From: UBA9620 sp965220695
GTDB lineage: Bacteria > Acidobacteriota > Vicinamibacteria > Vicinamibacterales > UBA8438
DNA length: 64,000 nucleotides
Reading direction: 5' to 3'
Assembly: GCA_965220695.1 (NCBI GenBank)
Contig: OZ244838.1
Span: 5,456,001 to 5,520,000 of the forward strand
The position numbers and the translations under genes were made by a program. Below, in pieces: positions 1-7,408 of the stretch (position 1 is its first letter; each line of letters opens with the position of its first letter). Below the pieces are notes generated by a model. That model did no database searches, was not told where the DNA came from, and was given only the letters and a program-made list of their open reading frames with translations.

Positions 1-193
1 TCCCGCCGCCGGCGCGTCGCGCCCGGCCGGTGGTCCGGGCGTCAGCGGTGGACAAACGGTGGGCAGGGCGATACCGTCGATTACGCCGATACAGGTGCAC
101 GAGTTTGCGGTCCACCGGCGCGAGCGTGCGCGCGGTCACAGACACGTCGTGGAATGCGAGACGCTGAGGGAGATGATCGGGGGTACGGAATGA
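1..193 (+). CDS. Possible 3' end of an upstream gene (partial)
   Basis: Reading from base 2, a frame stays open until a TGA at 191-193 and would encode about 63 residues ending LREMIGGTE. The stop overlaps the ATG at 190 of the next gene as ATGA, the arrangement seen at the coupled genes nadA/nadB and glgB/malQ in this window. No family is recognised, and other frames are also open in this GC-rich stretch, so the call rests only on the overlap and on fairly GC-rich third positions. Confidence 0.3.
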   Translation, partial: PAAGASRPAGGPGVSGGQTVGRAIPSITPIQVHEFAVHRRERARGHRHVVECETLREMIGGTE

Positions 194-699
194 ACCGACA
201 CAGCCAGGAGGGGACGCCGCTCGGGGTGGCGTTGACGGTGGCGCTGTTGCTGGCCGGCGCTGCCACACCGGCCGGGGCGCAGCAGGACATCGAGCGCGAG
301 AACCTCGAGGGGATCCGCGAAGTGAACGTGGTCGTCGAGGATCTGGCCTCCGACGCCGAGTCCGATGGACTGACTCGCCGGGCGCTGCTCGACGGGGCGG
401 AGCAGCGTCTGGAGGTGTGCGGGATACGGCTCGGAAGCGGATCGCAGGCAGCCGACCTGTATATCAACGTCGCGACCCATCGTGGGGTGACCGGTCTGTA
501 CGCGTACTACGCGCGGGTGTCGGTGCAACAGATGGCCACCATCGAGGGCAACCAGTTGCGGTCGCTCGTCGACACCTGGGACATGGCGAGTCTCGGCGCC
601 GTCGGCGCCGGCAACCTGCCGCAAGTCGAGGAGGTCGTGCTCTCGCTCGTCGACCTGTTCTGCGACGACTATTTCGAGATCAACGGTCGGCCGCGCTGA
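190..699 (+). CDS. Exported hypothetical protein
   Basis: A 169-residue protein of unknown function. It starts at ATG 190, giving an N-terminus MNRHSQEG followed by a hydrophobic stretch (about residues 10-28) and an AGAQ-type signal peptidase site, so it should be exported. An upstream in-frame ATG at 154 would put an unlikely charged extension before the signal peptide. The mature part is acidic, with two cysteines (VCGIRLG and LFCDDYF) that could form a disulfide in the periplasm. It probably follows a truncated upstream gene in the same operon. No domain is recognised. Confidence 0.6.
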   Translation: MNRHSQEGTPLGVALTVALLLAGAATPAGAQQDIERENLEGIREVNVVVEDLASDAESDGLTRRALLDGAEQRLEVCGIRLGSGSQAADLYINVATHRGVTGLYAYYARVSVQQMATIEGNQLRSLVDTWDMASLGAVGAGNLPQVEEVVLSLVDLFCDDYFEINGRPR

Positions 700-785
700 C
701 GGCCGGCTGCACGTCTTTTTCATGGTGGGGAACGACCAGGGTACGCCTCGAGGGCGCCTTGGGCGGCACCGATACACTGCTGCTG

Positions 786-1757
786 ATGCCGCGCGCACTG
801 ACCATCGGGCTGCACGCCGCAATCATGGCGGTGACCGGCGAGGAGCCGCGTATTCTGACGGTGCCGCGGGAGGCGGGCGCCAGCGGCGCGGCGGCGCTCC
901 CGTTCGGACCGCTGGATGCGGACCGGCACCGCACGCTCGAACTGGGTCTCCGCGCCTGGGTGCGCGACCAGGCGGGCATGGAGTTGCCCTATGTCGAGCA
1001 GCTCTACACGTTTGGCGACCGTGACCGCGCGCGGGACTCGGATCGGCGCTCGCGCGTCATTGCAGTCGCGTATCTGGCGCTCGTGCGCGAACGGCAGGTG
1101 GCGGGCGGCCATGCCGCCGCCTGGCACGGCGTCTACACGTGTCTTCCCTGGGAAGATCGCCGCGACGGCGAGCCTGAAATCCTGACACGAATCCGACGGG
1201 CGCTGTCCACCTGGGTCGCCGCGGCCGACGACGAGTCGGCGCGCCGACACCGTCGTGGACGGGTCGACATCACCTTCGGGTCCGGGGTGGCCGCGTGGGA
1301 CAACGAGCGGGTGCTCGAGCGCTTCGAGTTGCTGTACGAGGCGGGACTGGTGCCCGAATCGCGACGGGACCGTGACGAGGCGGCGCGGCCTGGAGCGGTC
1401 GCGGGAGGCGCGAGGGCGTTCGGGGTGCCGCTGGCCCTGGACCATCGTCGGATTCTGGCGACGGCGCTCGGTCGGCTGCGGGGCAAGCTCAAGTACCGGC
1501 CGCTGGTGTTCGAACTCATGCCGGACACCTTCACCCTGTTCCAACTTCAGCGGACCGTGGAGTCGCTGGTCGGGGCGCGTCTGCACAAGCAGAACTTCCG
1601 GCGGTTGGTCGAGCGCGGCGCGCTCGTCGAAGGCACCGGTCGAATCGAGCCGGACACTGGCGGCCGGCCGGCGGAACTCTTCCGGTTTCGCCGCGAGGTG
1701 CAGCACGAACGTCCGGCGCCCGGCGTGGGGCTGCCCGGGCTGCGCGCCGGCACTTAG
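786..1757 (+). CDS. nadQ: NadQ/NrtR-like Nudix-related NAD regulator
   Basis: A 323-residue predicted transcriptional repressor of NAD synthesis. The N-terminal half reads as a degenerate Nudix fold (IGLHAAIMAVTGEEPRILTV at the start, then LPYVEQLYTFGDRDR near residue 70). No complete catalytic Nudix box is visible, as expected for a ligand-sensing NrtR/NadQ relative. The C-terminal part (about 215-310) is a winged helix: FELMPDTFTLFQLQRTVESL, then KQNFRRLVERGALVEGTG. ATG 786 was chosen because family members begin just before this strand; the open frame upstream lacks similarity. The nadABC operon lies 1.3 kb downstream with palindromic sites at its promoter, which supports the role. Ligand binding is not testable here. 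Confidence 0.8.
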   Translation: MPRALTIGLHAAIMAVTGEEPRILTVPREAGASGAAALPFGPLDADRHRTLELGLRAWVRDQAGMELPYVEQLYTFGDRDRARDSDRRSRVIAVAYLALVRERQVAGGHAAAWHGVYTCLPWEDRRDGEPEILTRIRRALSTWVAAADDESARRHRRGRVDITFGSGVAAWDNERVLERFELLYEAGLVPESRRDRDEAARPGAVAGGARAFGVPLALDHRRILATALGRLRGKLKYRPLVFELMPDTFTLFQLQRTVESLVGARLHKQNFRRLVERGALVEGTGRIEPDTGGRPAELFRFRREVQHERPAPGVGLPGLRAGT

Positions 1758-1802
1758 CGCCGTGTTCTCAGGGAAAGACCTGAACTTATGTTGTCAATAA
1801 AA

Positions 1803-1808
1803 TATAAT
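1803..1808 (+). promoter_or_regulatory. Candidate -10 box (TATAAT) before the HTH-ATPase gene
   Basis: A perfect TATAAT sits in an AT-rich island (about 1787-1820) that stands out from the GC-rich surroundings, 17 bases before the GTG start at 1826. No convincing -35 box lies at the right distance (CTGAAC at 1780-1785 matches 3 of 6). A transcript from here would have almost no leader. Confidence 0.35.
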
Positions 1809-1825
1809 AACGTTTACAATCCACT

Positions 1826-2875
1826 GTGATTGTGGGTGAGAACACGGGTCGCGTCAGAGCAAGGGGTGCCGCGATCCGCCGCTACATTCTCGAACACGTT
1901 CAGAAGAATCCGCACAACATCAATACGCTGGCAACAGAGCGATTTGGCGTAAGCAGGCAGGCCATCAACCGCCATCTCAAGAGGTTGGTTGAGGAGGGAG
2001 CGCTACGCCAGAGCGGCAACACGAGGAACCGGGTCTACGAGATGGCAGCCGTCCTGAAGTGGAATCAGACGTATCGCATCGACGAGCACCTGGCCGAAGA
2101 CGTTGTCTGGCGCCGGGAGATCGATACGGTCCTCGGAGTGTTGACAGAAAACGTCCGAGGTATCTGGCAGTACGGGTTTACCGAGATGTTCAACAACGCC
2201 ATGGATCACTCCGATGGTTCCACGGTCACCGTCGCGATCACGAAGACGGCGGTGGCGGTGGAGATGTTGGTCTGGGACGACGGCGTCGGCATTTTTCGCA
2301 AGATTCAACAGCAATTGGGGTTGCTCGACGAGCGCCATGCAATTCTCGAGTTGTCGAAAGGGAAGCTGACCACCGATCCTCAGCATCACACCGGTGAGGG
2401 GATCTTCTTTGCATCGCGGATGTTCGATGCGTTTTCCATCCTGTCCGGCGGCGTCTTCTTCACCCACGATATCGACCGGGACGAAGACTGGCTGGTGGAG
2501 CCGCCGACACCTAACGCCGGGACGGCGGTTCTAATGAGGCTTGACCATCATGCAACCCGGACGCCACGGGAGATCTTCGATCAGTTCACCGTCGACCGGG
2601 ATGAACCGGTATTCGCCAAGACCGTCGTGCCTGTGCGACTTGCGCAGTACGGGGACGACCAGTTGATCTCCAGGTCTCAAGCGAAGCGGGTGTTGGCCCG
2701 CCTCGATCTCTTCCATACCGTGATTCTGGATTTCACCGGGGTCCCGACAATCGGTCAGGCGTTCGCGGATGAGGTGTTTCGGATTTTCCCGCGCGACCAT
2801 CCGCGTACGAGCATCATCCCGATCAACGCCACCGCTGACGTGACGCGTATGATCGCGCGGGCTCGGGCGACATGA
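1826..2875 (+). CDS. HTH / GHKL-ATPase / STAS-like (DUF4325) regulator
   Basis: A 349-residue protein with three visible parts. Residues 10-75 form a winged helix-turn-helix (LATERFGVSRQAINRHLKRL). Residues 100-230 form a GHKL/HATPase_c domain with an N-box (E120, N124, D127-H128-S129) and a G1 box DDGVGI (151-156). Residues 255-345 resemble the STAS-like DUF4325 domain (VILDFTGVPTIGQAFADEVF). There is no histidine phosphoacceptor or receiver domain, so it is not a normal sensor kinase; it resembles a one-piece switch in which ATP binding could control DNA binding. GTG 1826 is the first start in frame. It lies between nadQ and nadA on the same strand, but nadA has its own promoter. Target genes are unknown. 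Confidence 0.75.
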   Translation: MIVGENTGRVRARGAAIRRYILEHVQKNPHNINTLATERFGVSRQAINRHLKRLVEEGALRQSGNTRNRVYEMAAVLKWNQTYRIDEHLAEDVVWRREIDTVLGVLTENVRGIWQYGFTEMFNNAMDHSDGSTVTVAITKTAVAVEMLVWDDGVGIFRKIQQQLGLLDERHAILELSKGKLTTDPQHHTGEGIFFASRMFDAFSILSGGVFFTHDIDRDEDWLVEPPTPNAGTAVLMRLDHHATRTPREIFDQFTVDRDEPVFAKTVVPVRLAQYGDDQLISRSQAKRVLARLDLFHTVILDFTGVPTIGQAFADEVFRIFPRDHPRTSIIPINATADVTRMIARARAT

Positions 2876-2920
2876 TCCAAGCCGCGTCGTGACGCTGGGC
2901 ATCCGCGTACGTCGAATTAC

Positions 2921-2949
2921 TTGACAGACATTATGCTCATATTTAGTAT
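2921..2949 (+). promoter_or_regulatory. Sigma-70 promoter of nadABC
   Basis: TTGACA at 2921-2926 and TAGTAT at 2944-2949 are separated by exactly 17 bases, which is close to a consensus promoter. Transcription would start near 2956, leaving a leader of about 75 bases before nadA. The -10 box lies inside the first palindromic operator-like site. Confidence 0.75.
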
Positions 2950-2950
2950 A
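2932..2950 (+). promoter_or_regulatory. Operator-like site 1 (probable NadQ site)
   Basis: The half-sites TATGCTCA and TTAGTATA are separated by TAT. The left half is identical to the complement of the right half of site 2 (2996-3014), so the two sites share the consensus TATGCTCA-TAT-TGAGCATA. The site covers the promoter spacer and -10 box, so a bound repressor would block RNA polymerase. Assignment to NadQ is an inference from gene context. Confidence 0.65.
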
Positions 2951-2995
2951 TGACGTGCGCGTTGCGGTTCGACCTCAGTGTCGTGACGCAACCAT

Positions 2996-3014
2996 AATTC
3001 TCATATTGAGCATA
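2996..3014 (+). promoter_or_regulatory. Operator-like site 2 (probable NadQ site)
   Basis: The half-sites AATTCTCA and TGAGCATA are separated by TAT, the same spacing as site 1, and the centres are 64 bases apart (about six helical turns). It lies in the untranslated leader, 16 bases before nadA. Two sites in phase suggest cooperative or looping repression. Confidence 0.6.
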
Positions 3015-3029
3015 ACGCGGAGACGGCCA

Positions 3030-4070
3030 ATGACATCCCCGGCGCCAACCGAGACAGCCGAGTCCACGCTTGATTACACGCCAGCGGTCGCCGCTGCCAC
3101 TGCGGACCTGTACGAACGTGTCCGAGGGGTGGTGCCGGAGGTCGAATGGCCGGTGCATGCGCCGTATATCGACGCGATCCAACGGTTGAAGCAGGCCAGG
3201 GGCGCTGCGATTCTGGCGCACAACTATCAGACCCCGGAGATCTTTCACGGTGTGGCCGACCTGGCGGGCGACTCGCTGGCGCTGGCGCAGCAGGCGGCCG
3301 AGACCGACGCCGACGTGATCGTGATGTGCGGCGTGCACTTCATGGCCGAGACCGCGAAGATGCTCAGCCCGGACAAGACGGTGCTCATTCCTGATCTCGA
3401 CGCCGGCTGTTCACTGGCGGCCTCGATCACCGCCGCCGATGTCCGATTGCTGCGCGAGCGGTATCCCGGCGTGCCGGTGGTGACCTACGTCAACACGTCC
3501 GTCGACGTGAAGGCGGAGTCTGACATCTGTTGCACGTCGTCGAACGCAGTCGAGGTGGTGGAGTCGCTGGGCGCCGAGCGGGTCATCTTCCTGCCCGACG
3601 AGTATCTCGGGAAGTATGTCGCCAGCAAGACCCGTGTCGAGATCATCCTGTGGCAGGGACACTGCGAGGTGCACGAGCGCTTCACCGCGGCCGATCTTCG
3701 TGACTATCGCACGAGCTATCCGGGCATTCAGATTTTCGCCCACCCCGAATGTCCGCCGGACGTGCTGGCGGAGTCGGACTACGTCGGCTCGACAGCGGGG
3801 TTGCTCCATCACGTCGATACGACCCGTCCCGAACGAGTCGTGCTGGTGACCGAGTGCTCGATGAGCGATAACGTCGCCGTCGCCCATCCGGAGATCGATT
3901 TCATCCGGCCGTGCAATCTCTGTCCGCACATGAAGCGGATCACGCTCCCCAAGATTCTCGCGTCGCTCGCCGAGATGCGGCACGAGGTGCTCATCGACCC
4001 GCAGGTCGCCCGGCGGGGCAGACGGGCGGTGGAGCGGATGCTCGAGGTGGGGCGGGGAGCGGGCGGATGA
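3030..4070 (+). CDS. nadA: Quinolinate synthase NadA
   Basis: A 346-residue cytoplasmic enzyme that condenses iminoaspartate with dihydroxyacetone phosphate to quinolinate, the second step of de novo NAD synthesis. It has the family signatures AHNYQTPEIFHGVADLAGDS and GVHFMAETAKMLSPDK. The three [4Fe-4S] ligands fit Cys127 (DAGCSLA), Cys212 (GHCEVH) and Cys298 (CNLCPHMK). ATG 3030 was chosen because it has a GGAGA upstream and because an earlier GTG at 2955 would place operator site 2 inside the coding region. It heads the nadA-nadB-nadC operon and its stop overlaps the nadB start (ATGA). Confidence 0.96.
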   Translation: MTSPAPTETAESTLDYTPAVAAATADLYERVRGVVPEVEWPVHAPYIDAIQRLKQARGAAILAHNYQTPEIFHGVADLAGDSLALAQQAAETDADVIVMCGVHFMAETAKMLSPDKTVLIPDLDAGCSLAASITAADVRLLRERYPGVPVVTYVNTSVDVKAESDICCTSSNAVEVVESLGAERVIFLPDEYLGKYVASKTRVEIILWQGHCEVHERFTAADLRDYRTSYPGIQIFAHPECPPDVLAESDYVGSTAGLLHHVDTTRPERVVLVTECSMSDNVAVAHPEIDFIRPCNLCPHMKRITLPKILASLAEMRHEVLIDPQVARRGRRAVERMLEVGRGAGG

Positions 4071-5620
4071 GCGCGCCGCGCGGTCGTCAGGTGGACGCGG
4101 TCCACACCCATGACGTGCTGGTCGTCGGGAGCGGCGTCGCCGGGCTCGCCGTGGCCCTCGAGACGTCCGCGCTGCGTGTCGGTCTGCTGACCAAGACCGC
4201 GCTGGGGGCAGGCGGGTCAAGCCCGCTGGCGCAGGGGGGCGTGGCGGCCGCCATCGGGGCGGGCGATTCGCCTGCGGACCATGCGGGGGATACGATGGCT
4301 GCCGCGGACGGTCTCGCCGCCGCCGAGAGTGTGCGCATTCTCACGGAGGAGGGCCCGGCCCGGATCGCCGCGCTGCTCGCGCTTGGCGCGCGGTTCGACC
4401 GGGACGGCACGGGGCAGTTGGCGCTGGGCCGGGAAGCGGCGCACGGACGCGCCAGGATTCTGCATGCGAACGGCGACGCGACCGGCGCCGAGATCGTCCG
4501 CGCCCTGCGCCGGGCGGTGGCGGCTTCGCCATCGGTCGAGGTCTTCGAACAGGCGTTCGCCTGCGAGCTGGTCAGCGGGCAGGGCCGAGTCGCCGGCGTC
4601 GTCGCGCGGCACGATGACCGTACGCTCGTCCTGCACCTGGCCCGGGCGGTCGTGCTGGCGACCGGCGGCATCGGGCACGTGTATCGGCACACGACCAATC
4701 CGGCCGAGAACACCGGCGACGGGCTGGCGATGGCGGTGCGGGCGGGCGCCCGGCTGGCGGACCTCGAGTTCGTCCAGTTTCATCCGACCGCGCTCGACGT
4801 GGGCGCCGACCCGATGCCGCTGCTGACCGAGGCGTTGCGCGGGGCCGGCGCCACGCTGGTCGACGAGCAGGGACGCCGCCTCATGACCGACCTGCACGCT
4901 GCCGGCGATCTGGCGCCTCGTGACGTCGCGGCCCGTGCGCTCTGGGAGACGCGGCGCCGTGGGCGCCGGACGTTGCTCGATGCCAGGGTCGCGTTCAAGC
5001 GTGGCGGGCCGGTGCCGTTTCCAACGGCGCTCCGGCACTGTCTCGACCACGGGTTCGATCCGCGGCGCGAGCCGGTGCCGGTTTCACCGGCCGCGCATTA
5101 CCACATGGGCGGGGTGGCGGTGGACACGCTGGGCCGGACGAGTCTGCCCGGATTGTGGGCCTGTGGGGAAGTGAGTTGCGGCGGTGTGCATGGCGCGAAC
5201 CGGCTGGCGAGCAACTCGCTGCTCGAAGCGCTGGTCTTCGGAGCCCGGGTCGGGCGCGACCTGACGCGCGCGGTGCGCGGCGTGCAGCCGGCCAAGGCGC
5301 TGGTGGGTCGTCTGGACGCACCGCCGGGAGACCCGCGACACGCAACCCGGCGGAGCGACATCGGCGCCGCCATCCGGGACCTCATGTGGAATGACGTGGG
5401 CCTCGTCCGCACCCACGATCGCCTGCAGCGCGCCATCCGCGAGCTCGCCCGTCTCGCCCTGGAGCTGGGCCCGGGATGCTCTGAAACCCACAATCTGCTG
5501 ACCGTCGCGGACGCGGTCGCCCGTGCGGCGATCCTTCGGCGCGAGAGTCGCGGCGCACATTTTCGGAGTGACTGGGCGCCGCCGTCAGATGCGCGTCGGG
5601 CGGGCGCGGTGCGGCGGTGA
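4067..5620 (+). CDS. nadB: L-aspartate oxidase NadB
   Basis: A 517-residue FAD enzyme that oxidises L-aspartate to iminoaspartate, the substrate of NadA. The N-terminus has the dinucleotide-binding motif VVGSGVAGLAVAL, followed by the flavoprotein signatures SPLAQGGVAAAI, ATGGIGHVY, EFVQFHPTAL and HYHMGGV. The C-terminal FAD-binding segment ANRLASNSLLEALVFGARVG is conserved. ATG 4067 overlaps the nadA stop by four bases, and the nadB stop overlaps the nadC GTG start, so the three genes are probably translationally coupled. Confidence 0.95.
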   Translation: MSAPRGRQVDAVHTHDVLVVGSGVAGLAVALETSALRVGLLTKTALGAGGSSPLAQGGVAAAIGAGDSPADHAGDTMAAADGLAAAESVRILTEEGPARIAALLALGARFDRDGTGQLALGREAAHGRARILHANGDATGAEIVRALRRAVAASPSVEVFEQAFACELVSGQGRVAGVVARHDDRTLVLHLARAVVLATGGIGHVYRHTTNPAENTGDGLAMAVRAGARLADLEFVQFHPTALDVGADPMPLLTEALRGAGATLVDEQGRRLMTDLHAAGDLAPRDVAARALWETRRRGRRTLLDARVAFKRGGPVPFPTALRHCLDHGFDPRREPVPVSPAAHYHMGGVAVDTLGRTSLPGLWACGEVSCGGVHGANRLASNSLLEALVFGARVGRDLTRAVRGVQPAKALVGRLDAPPGDPRHATRRSDIGAAIRDLMWNDVGLVRTHDRLQRAIRELARLALELGPGCSETHNLLTVADAVARAAILRRESRGAHFRSDWAPPSDARRAGAVRR

Positions 5621-6501
5621 CCACCCCTGCGGGCGGCCCGCCGCGGACCGTGCCGCTGGCCGCGATCCACTACGAGACTCTCGTCCGGCGGGAGCTGAGC
5701 GTCGATCTCGGGTCGGCGGGCGATCTCACCTCCGACGCGATCGTCCCGGACGCTCGAACGGCCCGGGCCCGGGTCGTCGCGCGCCAGGCTGGGCGCGTGT
5801 GCGGGATCGGCTGCGGTCTGTTCGCTTTTGAGGTGCTCGGTCCGGCGAGTCAGCGGGTGTTCAGGGACGATGGCGCCGATGTCACCGCGGGAACCACCCT
5901 CGCCGAGGTGACCGCGTCCGCCCGAACGGTGCTGTCGGCCGAGCGGACCGCGCTGAATTTCGTCGGACATCTGTCGGGCATCGCGACAGCGACGCGAGAT
6001 CTGATTCGGGCCGCGGCGGGTGCGGGCCACGCCCGGGTCACGTGTACCAGAAAGACGACACCGGGGCTGCGGGCGCTGGAGAAGTACGCCGTGCGGGTCG
6101 GCGGCGCGTCGAATCATCGCTTCGGTCTGTACGACGCCGTGCTCATCAAGGACAACCACCGCGAGATCGCCGGCGGGGTCGCTCAGGCGATGACCGCCGC
6201 CCGTGCGGCGCTCGGGCATCTCGTGAAGCTGGAGGTAGAGGTCGATAGCCTGGCGCAGCTCGACGCGGCGCTGGCAGCGGGGGCCGACGCGGTGCTGCTC
6301 GACAACATGTCCATCGCCGATCTCGAACGGGCGGTCGCGCTGGCCCGCGGCCGCGCCGTCACCGAAGCCTCGGGCGGCATCACGCTGCACACCATCCGCG
6401 ACGTGGCGGCGACCGGCGTCGACATCATCTCCGTCGGCTGGATCACCCATAGTGCCCCGTCGCTCGATGTGGGTCTGGACATCGAGGTCGCCGCACCATG
6501 A
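5617..6501 (+). CDS. nadC: Nicotinate-nucleotide diphosphorylase (carboxylating) NadC
   Basis: A 294-residue quinolinate phosphoribosyltransferase that converts quinolinate and PRPP to nicotinate mononucleotide, closing the de novo branch. Diagnostic motifs are CTRKTTPGLRALEKYAVRVG (about 146-165), HRFGLYDAVLIKDNH, EVEVDSLAQLDAAL, DAVLLDNM and EASGGI. It starts at GTG 5617, overlapping the nadB stop by four bases. It is the last gene of the operon: its TGA runs directly into a copy of the dispersed CAGCCCGTGG repeat. Confidence 0.95.
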   Translation: MTTPAGGPPRTVPLAAIHYETLVRRELSVDLGSAGDLTSDAIVPDARTARARVVARQAGRVCGIGCGLFAFEVLGPASQRVFRDDGADVTAGTTLAEVTASARTVLSAERTALNFVGHLSGIATATRDLIRAAAGAGHARVTCTRKTTPGLRALEKYAVRVGGASNHRFGLYDAVLIKDNHREIAGGVAQAMTAARAALGHLVKLEVEVDSLAQLDAALAAGADAVLLDNMSIADLERAVALARGRAVTEASGGITLHTIRDVAATGVDIISVGWITHSAPSLDVGLDIEVAAP

Positions 6502-6528
6502 CAGCCCGTGGCAAAAGCCCCGCTGCAT
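6499..6528 (+). repeat. Dispersed post-stop repeat, partial copy (end of nadC)
   Basis: Starting right at the nadC stop, the sequence CAGCCCGTGG continues as CAAAAGCCCCGCTGCAT. This matches the left end of the complete element at 10468-10632 almost base for base. No right end is recognisable, so this is a one-sided copy. Confidence 0.6.
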
Positions 6529-6640
6529 CGTGCTCTTGCGCGCCAGCGGTGTCCTGCCAGCGGTTTCCCCGACGATGAGGGCCGGTGCCATTCTCCCCGA
6601 AACCGCCGTGAGATGATGTGGCGCCCGACCGAGAGACCGC

Positions 6641-7408
6641 ATGCCGCCGATGGCGCCCGAGGAGACCGTTCAGCTCAGTGTCGTGATTCCTGCGTTCGAG
6701 GAGGCGGCGCGGATCGGTCCGACGCTGGAACGCGTGCGTACCTATCTGGCAGCCCGTCCGTTCGACAGCGAGGTCCTGGTGGTGGTTGACGGAGGACGAG
6801 ACGGCACCCTGGGGCTGGTCCGGAATCTGGCGCGCGACTGGCCGGCGCTACGGGTGCTCGACAACGGGGTCAATCGCGGGAAGGGCTACTCGGTCCGTCG
6901 CGGCATGCTGGCGGCGCGCGGATGCTATCTGCTGTTCTCGGACGCTGATCTCTCGACGCCCATCGCGGAAGTGGAGCGACTGGTGGCCGCGCTCGACGCC
7001 GGCGCGGACGTGGCGATCGGGTCACGCGCGCTCGTCGATTCCGACGTGCGGGTCCGGCAGGCCTGGTGGCGCCAGTCGATGGGCCGGGTGTTCAACTGGT
7101 TCGTTCGGCTCATCGCCGTACCGGACCTGCGAGACACGCAGTGCGGATTCAAATGTTTCCGGCGAGACGCGGCGCGGCGGATCTTCGCGCGGCAGCGGAT
7201 CGCACGATTCTCGTTCGACGTCGAGTTGCTCTGGATCGCCCGCACGCTGGGCTATCGTGTGGCGGAATTGCCCGTGACCTGGATCAACCATCCGTCCAGC
7301 CGCGTCCACCCGCTGATCGACTCGTGTCGGATGCTCGTCGATCTGACGCGTCTGCGATACAACGACTGGCGTGGAGCCTATCGTGACGGGAACGAGACGC
7401 CGCGCTGA
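6641..7408 (+). CDS. Family 2 glycosyltransferase, dolichyl/polyprenyl-phosphate glucosyltransferase type
   Basis: A 255-residue GT-A fold enzyme. The start LSVVIPAFEEAARIGPTLERV and the central GYSVRRGMLAARG and LFSDADLSTPI (DAD metal-binding motif) resemble the Alg5/DPM1 group, which transfers a sugar from a nucleotide donor to a polyprenyl phosphate. DTQCGFKCFRRDAAR and FSFDVELLWIAR are further family signatures. No strong membrane segment is seen, so it probably works at the inner face of the membrane. It overlaps the following polytopic membrane protein by 38 bases, suggesting that the lipid-linked sugar made here is used by that protein. Confidence 0.85.
   Translation: MPPMAPEETVQLSVVIPAFEEAARIGPTLERVRTYLAARPFDSEVLVVVDGGRDGTLGLVRNLARDWPALRVLDNGVNRGKGYSVRRGMLAARGCYLLFSDADLSTPIAEVERLVAALDAGADVAIGSRALVDSDVRVRQAWWRQSMGRVFNWFVRLIAVPDLRDTQCGFKCFRRDAARRIFARQRIARFSFDVELLWIARTLGYRVAELPVTWINHPSSRVHPLIDSCRMLVDLTRLRYNDWRGAYRDGNETPR

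Noticed and set aside
720..1706. Long minus-strand frame opposite the NadQ-like gene
   Set aside because: It is the shadow of a GC-rich gene: it has no family motif, and the plus strand shows Nudix-like and winged-helix motifs.
1791..1808. TTGTCA (1791-1796) as the -35 partner of TATAAT (1803-1808)
   Set aside because: The spacer is only six bases, far too short for a sigma-70 promoter.
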